Assembly: GCA_002427975.1 (NCBI GenBank)
Contig: DIZT01000041.1
Coordinates: 151 to 7,886 of the forward strand
Origin: Micrococcaceae bacterium UBA6021
GTDB lineage: Bacteria; Actinomycetota; Actinomycetes; Actinomycetales; Micrococcaceae
Direction: 5' to 3'
Length of the DNA stretch: 7,736 bases
Below are positions 1 through 5,124 of the stretch, piece after piece (within the stretch, counting starts at the first letter, position 1; every line of letters begins with the position of its first letter). The translations under genes and the position numbers were made by a program. The notes beneath the pieces were generated by a model. The model saw only the letters and a program-made list of their open reading frames with translations, had not been told where the DNA came from and ran no database searches.

Positions 1-36
1 GTCTACGTCTACGTCTACGTCTTCGTCTACGTCTTC
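1..36 (+). repeat. Tandem hexamer run gtctac/gtcttc, six units
   Basis: Six hexamers follow one another: gtctac three times, then gtcttc, gtctac, gtcttc. In the permease frame they encode alternating Val-Tyr/Phe (VYVYVYVFVYVF), a hydrophobic stretch at a membrane helix. Homologous permeases usually have only one or two such units here (of the type FVYVFGG), so the run may be an expansion by replication slippage or an assembly effect at the sequence edge. Confidence 0.8.
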
Positions 37-663
37 GGCGGCGCCATCAGCACGGGCACCGATAACTACGTCAATTACCTGCTGCCTGGAATCATGCTGA
101 TCGCGATCGCGTCGGGCATCGCCTACACGGCCGTTCGGTTGTTCACCGATATGCAGAGCGGCATCTTCGAACGATTCCAGTCCATGCCGATCGCACGGTC
201 ATCCGTGCTGTGGGCCCATGTCCTGACGTCGCTGGTTGCCAACGGGCTCTCGCTCGTGATCATCGTGCTGGTAGCCCTTCTCATGGGGTTCCGTACATCG
301 GCAAGCCTCCTGGCATGGCTCGCAGTGGCCGGAATCCTGACGCTGTTCACCCTGGCACTCACGTGGCTGGCAATCATCGCCGGCCTGTCAGCGAAGTCCG
401 TGGACGGCGCCGGCGGATTCTCCTACCCGCTGATCTTCCTGCCGTTCATCAGCTCTGCGTTCGTCCCGACGGAGACCATGCCGGGTCCGGTTCGCTGGTT
501 CGCCGAGAACCAGCCGGTCACCTCGATCGTCAACACCATCCAGGATCTGTTCGCGTCTCGCCCGGTTGGCAACGATATCTGGATCGCACTCGCATGGTGC
601 GTCGGCATCCTCGTTCTCGCCTACGTGTTCGCCATGGTCGTCTACCGGCGAAAAATCACCTAA
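1..663 (+). CDS. ABC-2 type transporter permease, 3' part only
   Basis: The frame is open from base 1 to the TAA at 661-663, giving 220 residues of a protein whose N-terminus lies outside the window. It looks like the membrane subunit of an ABC-2 (DrrB/YadH-like) exporter, which works in the cytoplasmic membrane with a separate ATPase, here unseen. Hydrophobic segments lie at about residues 25-45, 77-97, 102-130, 138-156 and 194-214. Family-like stretches are FERFQSMPIARSSVLWAHVL (56-75), the usual cytoplasmic coupling region, and SSAFVPTETMPGPVRWFAE (151-169) followed by NQPVTSIVNTI, typical of the last extracellular loop before the final helix. The C-terminus is short and basic (YRRKIT), as usual. 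The substrate cannot be told from the sequence; drug or lipid export is common in the family. The ATG at base 94 is internal, because homology-like sequence (VFGGAISTG) precedes it. Confidence 0.85.
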   Translation, partial: VYVYVYVFVYVFGGAISTGTDNYVNYLLPGIMLIAIASGIAYTAVRLFTDMQSGIFERFQSMPIARSSVLWAHVLTSLVANGLSLVIIVLVALLMGFRTSASLLAWLAVAGILTLFTLALTWLAIIAGLSAKSVDGAGGFSYPLIFLPFISSAFVPTETMPGPVRWFAENQPVTSIVNTIQDLFASRPVGNDIWIALAWCVGILVLAYVFAMVVYRRKIT

Positions 664-734
664 GGGCGTATCGGACAAGCTCCCCTCCACCAGCCTCCCA
701 GTGGGGCAATGTCACGTACGACTTGTGTAGTCGC

Positions 735-761
735 TGGCCCACGATTCCGTTTGGAGGGCCA
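735..761. terminator. Possible weak hairpin between convergent genes
   Basis: A perfect 6-bp inverted repeat, tggccc (735-740) and gggcca (756-761), surrounds a 15-base loop in the 98-bp gap between the stop of the ABC permease and the stop of the hydrolase pseudogene. It abuts the hydrolase stop codon. There is no T-run on either side, so it is not a standard intrinsic terminator; position between two convergent 3' ends is the main argument for it. Confidence 0.2.
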
Positions 762-1630
762 TCAGGAAGTACTTGCCATGAACGCACTGACAGCTGCCTG
801 GGCTTCTGCATACGCTGGTCCGAGCCAGAAGAGGTGGCTGGGTGCACTCAGTTCGACGAGTGTGGCTCGGGGGATGGTGCCGGCATAGTCCTCAGCATGG
901 GCGAAAGCGACACCGGCATCATGGCGTGATGCGGTCACCAGAGTCGGACAGATGGTCCGGGTTTGGACCAGCCGGCGGTACGACGCACGGTCAGGTCGGG
1001 CTTGATGCAGATCGTTGACGAACCCGGTCCCCGAGCGCATGGTCTGGAACAGCTCCCGTGCCCGTCGCTTGTCCTCGACTGACCAGGTATGCCACCAGTC
1101 GTTCACTGGCCTCTTGGACAGCGCGCCGACCATCCGGCGTAGCCCGGCATCGGAATCGACCAGGCGTCCGACGGCCTTCCAGGTCAGGCCCTGCAGGGCC
1201 GGGGAGAAGCCACCGGGCCTGACAGCGATTCGAGGCGCGTGTCTGGGTATGCGAGGGTTGAAGGGGCGCAGCTGTGCAGGACCAGTCGAGGGAACAGTCC
1301 CGGCAGGGACGACGCGGCGTGAATGGCCTGCGGGCCGCCGAAGGAGATCCCCACGGCCCCTGCAGTCTGATCAATCGCCAGGGCCTCGCAGCACTCAGCC
1401 ACCGCCGGGACAAACTCGGCGGCGGTGAGGCGTCCCACGTTGGTGTTCCCGTAGCCTGGGCGAGAAAACGCCAGCACCCCGTGGCCTTCTGACGTGTAGA
1501 GGCTCCACCCGCAGTCGTTGGCCGCAGAGCAATGGCCTCCGGGGAAGAACAGCACCGCTGGCTTGTCCCCGGGCAGGTACATGACCTCCACGGTACCCAG
1601 GCTTGTTTGGATCACTCGGGTCTCGCTCAC
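762..1630 (-). pseudogene. Alpha/beta hydrolase broken by a frameshift
   Basis: Two minus-strand frames together make one alpha/beta hydrolase of about 289 residues. The first part (GTG at 1628-1630 to a TGA at 1184-1186, 148 aa) has the oxyanion-side FFPGG (28-32), SRPGYG (56-61) and the nucleophile elbow GISFG with Ser96. The second part resumes in another frame near 1200 (ALQGLTWKAVGRLVDSDAGL, then MVGALSKRP) and ends at 762. It has the acid in SRHDAG (Asp72 of the 123-aa fragment) and the base in SAPSHLFWLG (His100). All three catalytic residues therefore survive but lie on different frames. Restoring one base in the C run at 1201-1204 (gggg on the + strand) joins the frames cleanly. This may be a real mutation or a homopolymer sequencing error. 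The frame is closed by a TGA at 1634-1636 just upstream of the GTG, so no longer start exists. Substrate unknown. Confidence 0.8.
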
Positions 1631-1636
1631 CGTTCA

Positions 1637-1642
1637 AGTCTA
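1637..1642 (-). promoter_or_regulatory. Possible -10 element for a leaderless hydrolase transcript
   Basis: Read on the minus strand, TAGACT (pattern TAnnnT) lies six bases before the GTG start at 1630, and no Shine-Dalgarno sequence is visible in that gap. This geometry is common for leaderless mRNAs in actinobacteria. No matching -35 element was found at normal spacing, so the call is tentative. Confidence 0.2.
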
Positions 1643-1685
1643 CGAAGAGGGCGTCCAGCGCACATCGGCGCAAGTCCTTACGGTG

Positions 1686-2057
1686 CTAAGTGGCGGCTCG
1701 GGGGATCCGGGCGGCAACCGCGGCAACTTCCTCATAGCTGGATGGTGTTTTCTGCCGGAACGCAGCGTCGGCGTCGGCACGGGTCACATTGGAGGCCAGG
1801 ACGCGTACGTGGACCAGCTCATCGTGGGATTCGCTGCAGCCCAGGACGTCCCCGTGAACGCTGCTTCTCTGAGAAGCAGTGTGAGGGAGTTCCTGGAAAA
1901 TGATCCACCAGTTGTCCCCGGCCTGGTCCCGAAAGAGGTAGCCGCCCGGTGGGCGGTATGCAGTACCGTCCACGCCGCGGCCACTGTAACCCTCCACTGC
2001 CTCTGGCGTTGCAGTGAACCTGAGCCCGGCGGCTCTGTGCTCTCGATTCCCGGTCAT
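1686..2057 (-). CDS. Hypothetical protein, 123 aa, unrecognised
   Basis: I do not recognise this protein. It has no signal peptide and no membrane segment, and it appears soluble and mildly charged. Visible parts are an N-terminal segment with aromatic and glycine residues (GYSGRG, YRPPGGYLF), a central DNWWIIFQELP that looks like a beta strand or folded core, and an Ala/Glu-rich C-terminal helix (SYEEVAAVAARI). The ATG at 2055-2057 is supported by an AGGAAGA ribosome binding site (2066-2072) eight bases upstream. It ends with TAG at 1686-1688, 55 bp ahead of the hydrolase pseudogene on the same strand, so the two could be co-transcribed. A 19-bp palindrome lies inside the gene at 1861-1879. 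The real start signal and in-frame codon pattern make it likely to be a true gene; function is unknown. Confidence 0.6.
   Translation of the reverse strand: MTGNREHRAAGLRFTATPEAVEGYSGRGVDGTAYRPPGGYLFRDQAGDNWWIIFQELPHTASQRSSVHGDVLGCSESHDELVHVRVLASNVTRADADAAFRQKTPSSYEEVAAVAARIPRAAT
1861..1879. repeat. Perfect 9-bp palindrome with one-base centre
   Basis: ctgcttctc (1861-1869), t, gagaagcag (1871-1879) is a perfect inverted repeat. After one g/t mismatch (1860/1880) the pairing continues for two more bases (ac at 1858-1859 with gt at 1881-1882). It lies inside the 123-residue coding sequence, where it encodes part of HTASQRSSVHG. A dyad this tight is typical of a dimeric repressor operator, but the position inside a gene is unusual, and no regulator gene for it is visible. 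Confidence 0.75.
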
Positions 2058-2307
2058 CGGCTAGCTCTTCCTGCGCAGGTGAACGAATGGGGTGAAAGCT
2101 GGCCAGACCCTCAGTGAGGCCGTCGCGAAGGGTAAAGCGGCGCCCGTGTCTTCCCTGTTCGGGGGCTTCGTTGGTCGAACTTCGATGGATAGCTTCAGGC
2201 TTCCTTGTGCAACCATGTCAAAGCGGTCTCCAGATCGCCCTCGCTGTTGCCTTGGCTGGCAAGTCTGCATCTGCGGGAAGGTGGGGATCGCGCGTACTCG
2301 GCCGTGG
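2058..2307. other. 250-bp gap with no convincing gene
   Basis: This gap lies between the stop of the APC permease (2308) and the start of the 123-aa protein (2057), both on the minus strand. A minus-strand frame of 85 codons (2318 to 2061) crosses it, but it starts inside the permease gene, has no ribosome binding site and has low-complexity Arg/Pro/Thr content, so I do not call it. The only promoter-like string is TTGACA on the minus strand (2216-2221), a perfect -35 hexamer, but no -10 hexamer lies 16-19 bases downstream. No clear terminator with a T-run was seen after the permease. Confidence 0.6.
2066..2072 (-). promoter_or_regulatory. Ribosome binding site of the 123-aa protein
   Basis: AGGAAGA on the minus strand ends eight bases before the ATG at 2057 and decides this start. 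The first bases of the site also form part of the small palindrome cctgcgcagg (2070-2079). Confidence 0.6.
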
Positions 2308-4284
2308 TTAGCCGACATGGACCCACGGGCGTTTGGTCACGTCGGGCACGGCCTCCCGCAGAACTTCCCGGGTGACGGGAGCGATTTCGCCCTCGCCAAG
2401 GAACAGGAACCGCAGGAGGTTGATCACCGGATTCCCTTCGGTCCAGCGGAAATAGATGTGGGGCATCAGCCCGGTCACGTCACGGATGTGGAGCAGGACG
2501 GAGGCGATGGTGTTCGGGACGACGGGGCCGTGGACTTCCAGGATCCGGTACCCGTGGCGCGCCACTCCGCGCACGTGCAGATCTGTTTCGAAGTCGGAGG
2601 AATCATCGACGATCACTTCCAGGAACAGAGCCTCCTGTTCAAGGGGGAGGTGGCTGACCTCGATGGCGGAGGTGAGCTTCTCCCGGTACGCGTCGGCGCT
2701 CAGGCGGAGCGGTTCGTGCGCGATGATCGCGATGGGGCCTTCGAGCGCGTCGGACATGAACTCCAGCGCCTGCCGGTCCAGGTGAACGTGGGTGGCGTGC
2801 AATTCAAAGGAGCGGCGGACGCGGGAGAGCAGGGAAATCACAATGATGCCCAGGATAAAGATGCCTGCGATCCTGATGCCTTCGGGGCGTTCGAAGATGT
2901 TGGCGATGGTGGTGTAAGTGAACACCACGGAGATTGCGCCGAAGCCGAAGGTGCGTTTGCGCTGCCCCCGGCGGCGGGCCGACAGGGTGACGGCAACGGC
3001 TGCCGAAGTCATCAGCACCAGGACACCGGTGGCGTACGCGCCGCCCTGGGCGTCCACGTCAGCCTCGAACAGGTAGGTGATGAGGAAACCGACCAGGGTG
3101 AACACAAGTACCAGCGGGCGGACGGCTTTGGCCCATCCCGGGGCCATCCCATAGCGGGGGAGGTATCTTGGGACCAGGTTCAGCAGCCCCGCCATCGCGG
3201 AGGCTCCCGCGAACCAGAGGATGGCGATGGTGCTGATGTCATAGATGCTGCCGAATCCGACGCCGAGATATTCGTGGGCCAGGAACGCCAGGGCACGGCC
3301 GTTTGCCTGGCCGCCGGGCTGGAATTCCTGCGCCGGTATCAGGACGACGGTGATGAAGCTGGTGGTGATGAGGAAACCGCTCATGATCACGGCGGCGGTG
3401 GTCAGCATGCGGCGGGTTCCGCGGATACGGCCGACCGGGTTTTCCTCGGTGTCGGTCTCGTCCCCGCGGACCTGGGGCATGACGGCGACGCCTGTTTCGA
3501 AGCCCGACAGGCCGAGGGCGAGCTTGGGAAAGACGAGAAGTGCGATTCCCACGACCATGAACGGGTTCCCGTGCGAGGTCCAGAGGGTCTCCCACCAATC
3601 GCCCATGGCAACCGGATGCGTGAAGACCTGGATGAGCGTCGCGGCCACAACGACGGCATTCAGGGCCAGGTAGAGGACGACGAGGATGACGGCGACTCCG
3701 ATGGCTTCCTTGAAGCCGCGCAGGAACACGGCTGCCAGCAGCGCCAACAGGAAGAGGGTGACGAGGACGTTCTGGCCCTGCAGCCATCCGGGGGCGACGG
3801 GGTTCTGGATCAGGTGTGCGGTGGCGTCGGCGGCCGAGAGCGTCATGGTGATCATGAAGTCGGTCGCTGCGAAGCCGAGCAGGATCAGGACAAAGAGCTT
3901 GCCGCCCCAACGCGGCAGGAGCCGTTCAAGCATGGCGATGGAACCTTCGCCGCGGTGGCTCTCCCCGGCCACCCGGCGGTAGACCGGCAGGGCCCCGAGC
4001 AGGGTGACGGCGACCAGCACCATCGTCGCCAGCGGCGAGATCACACCGGCGGCCAGGGCCGCGATCGCCGGCTGGTAGCCCAGCGTGGAGAAGTAATCGA
4101 CACCGGTCAGGCACATGACCTGCCACCACTGATGCTTTTTCTCGTGGGCGGTCGTGATACCGCCGGGACCCTGGTGGGTGCCTTTGCTGTCCTGGAGCCC
4201 GAACAACAGCCAATTTTTCAGGGCGGCTTTGCCGGCCGGCCTGGGGGCCGAGTGGTCTGCAGGTGGCCTGCTCAACGTGGTCAT
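2308..4284 (-). CDS. APC-superfamily permease, KUP/KimA-like, putative potassium uptake
   Basis: A 658-residue membrane protein: hydrophilic N-terminus (1-55), about 11-12 membrane helices (about 62-486), then a cytosolic C-terminal domain (490-658). The helix-1 motif [10 protein letters not shown] matches the position of SDALSSVAY in KimA, and [15 protein letters not shown] (140-154) matches IDYVLTVAVSVSAG. The KimA potassium-site residues, as I recall them (D36, Y43, D117, T121, S125, T230, Y377), correspond to D63, Y70, D142, T146, S150, S260 (GLSGFETG) and Y417 (GGAYATGV), with the same spacing inside each helix. I infer proton-coupled potassium uptake; automatic annotation would probably say amino acid permease. 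The ATG at 4284 is chosen because GGAAGGA stands four bases upstream; a GTG at 4305 would add seven residues but lies within a hairpin. The gene follows the kdpE-like gene by 156 bp on the same strand, which supports a potassium role and suggests separate control. Confidence 0.85.
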   Translation of the reverse strand: MTTLSRPPADHSAPRPAGKAALKNWLLFGLQDSKGTHQGPGGITTAHEKKHQWWQVMCLTGVDYFSTLGYQPAIAALAAGVISPLATMVLVAVTLLGALPVYRRVAGESHRGEGSIAMLERLLPRWGGKLFVLILLGFAATDFMITMTLSAADATAHLIQNPVAPGWLQGQNVLVTLFLLALLAAVFLRGFKEAIGVAVILVVLYLALNAVVVAATLIQVFTHPVAMGDWWETLWTSHGNPFMVVGIALLVFPKLALGLSGFETGVAVMPQVRGDETDTEENPVGRIRGTRRMLTTAAVIMSGFLITTSFITVVLIPAQEFQPGGQANGRALAFLAHEYLGVGFGSIYDISTIAILWFAGASAMAGLLNLVPRYLPRYGMAPGWAKAVRPLVLVFTLVGFLITYLFEADVDAQGGAYATGVLVLMTSAAVAVTLSARRRGQRKRTFGFGAISVVFTYTTIANIFERPEGIRIAGIFILGIIVISLLSRVRRSFELHATHVHLDRQALEFMSDALEGPIAIIAHEPLRLSADAYREKLTSAIEVSHLPLEQEALFLEVIVDDSSDFETDLHVRGVARHGYRILEVHGPVVPNTIASVLLHIRDVTGLMPHIYFRWTEGNPVINLLRFLFLGEGEIAPVTREVLREAVPDVTKRPWVHVG

Positions 4285-4288
4285 GGAT

Positions 4289-4316
4289 TCCTTCCCACGC
4301 GGCACAACGCGCCGCG
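4289..4316 (-). promoter_or_regulatory. Permease ribosome binding site with adjoining hairpin
   Basis: The Shine-Dalgarno GGAAGGA (4289-4295) ends four bases before the permease ATG. Two bases further upstream is a perfect 6-bp GC stem, cgcggc (4298-4303) with gccgcg (4311-4316), around a 7-base loop. The alternative GTG start (4303-4305) overlaps the stem and loop. The stem does not cover the binding site itself, so any effect on translation is only a possibility. Confidence 0.5.
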
Positions 4317-4360
4317 ATCACAGCCGAAACTAGCACCGGGAAGAAACCGTGAACGGCGAA

Positions 4361-4437
4361 AGGCGTATTTATTGACGAATCATTTACGCCTGTGCCCCGG
4401 GATGCTGGCCGGTCGGTTCCGGCGTGCGGGCAGGCGT
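4361..4437. repeat. Three AGGCGT repeats in the permease leader
   Basis: In the 156-bp gap between the kdpE-like gene and the permease there are three copies of an AGGCGT core: aggcgta (4361-4367, + strand), the same string inverted as tacgcct (4385-4391), and caggcgt (4431-4437, + strand). The first two form a 7-bp inverted repeat around 17 bases that are AT-rich compared with the rest of the region and contain tttatt. The second and third form another perfect 7-bp inverted repeat (acgcctg 4386-4392 with caggcgt) around 38 bases, which itself contains gccgg/ccggc (4408-4412, 4419-4423). They could be operator sites, for instance for the KdpE-like regulator, or alternative RNA stems. No T-run follows either stem. 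Confidence 0.55.
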
Positions 4438-4440
4438 TGG

Positions 4441-5124
4441 TCAGGGTTCGAAGCGGTACCCCATTCCGGCTTCGGTGAGCAGGTGCCTGGGCCTGGCGGG
4501 GTCGGCTTCAAGTTTGCGGCGCAGCTGTCCCATGTAGACGCGCAGATAATGGGTTTCGCCATCGTAACCAGGGCCCCAGATCTTGGCCAGCATCTGCTGC
4601 TGGGTGATGAGCCGTCCCGGGTTGCGGACCAGCAGTTCCAGGATGGCCCATTCCCGCGGGGTGAGCCGTACGGATGCGCCGTCGCGGATCACTTTCCGGT
4701 TTGCGAGGTCCACCTCGAATTCCCCGACGTCGACAGTCGGGGCCTGTTCGATCCCGTCGGATGTACCGAGACGGCGTTCGGCGACGCGCAGCCGTGCCAG
4801 GAGCTCGTCCAGTCCAAAGGGTTTGGTGACATAGTCGTCGGCTCCGGCGTCGAGGGCCCGGACCTTGTCCACGGACCCGTGCCGGGCCGAGAGAACGATG
4901 ATCGGCGTGCTGCTCGTGCGTCGGATCTTGGTGATGACGTCCACTCCGTTGATGTCCGGCAGTCCCAGATCCAGAACGATGAGATCGGGATGGTTGCTCG
5001 CTGCGTGCTGGAGGGCCGTCGTCCCGTCCAGGGCGGTCAGCACCTTATAGCCCTCAGCGTGCAGGTTTACCTGCAACGCGCGCAGCAGCTGGGGCTCATC
5101 GTCCACGACAAGTATGGTTCTCAT
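4441..5124 (-). CDS. kdpE: KdpE-like response regulator (OmpR family)
   Basis: A 227-residue cytoplasmic DNA-binding response regulator of normal KdpE length. The receiver domain (1-115) has the acidic pair D8-D9, the phospho-acceptor D52 in LDLGLPDINGVD, the switch S79 in IIVLSA and K101 in VTKPFG. The winged-helix domain (about 128-227) has LTPREWAILELLVRNPGRL and the stretch WGPGYDGETHYLRVYMGQLR, which is very characteristic of KdpE, and ends in GYRFEP. It starts with an ATG at 5122-5124 that overlaps the kinase stop codon (ATGA), so translation is probably coupled. KdpE proteins activate potassium uptake genes under low potassium or osmotic stress; here the nearest candidate target is the permease gene just downstream, since no kdpFABC is in the window. 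Confidence 0.93.
   Translation of the reverse strand: MRTILVVDDEPQLLRALQVNLHAEGYKVLTALDGTTALQHAASNHPDLIVLDLGLPDINGVDVITKIRRTSSTPIIVLSARHGSVDKVRALDAGADDYVTKPFGLDELLARLRVAERRLGTSDGIEQAPTVDVGEFEVDLANRKVIRDGASVRLTPREWAILELLVRNPGRLITQQQMLAKIWGPGYDGETHYLRVYMGQLRRKLEADPARPRHLLTEAGMGYRFEP

Noticed and set aside
2216..2221. Perfect TTGACA on the minus strand as a promoter for the 123-aa gene
   Set aside because: No -10-like hexamer lies 16-19 bases downstream, so a single hexamer is not enough.
2061..2318. 85-codon minus-strand frame between the permease and the 123-aa protein
   Set aside because: It starts inside the permease gene, has no ribosome binding site and has composition without any recognisable structure.
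4372..4377. TTGACG on the + strand in the permease leader as a -35 element
   Set aside because: No -10 element follows at normal spacing, and no + strand gene starts downstream.
4408..4423. gccgg/ccggc hairpin after the kdpE-like gene as a terminator
   Set aside because: The stem is only 5 bp and no T-run follows on the transcribed strand; it is better seen as part of the larger leader repeats.
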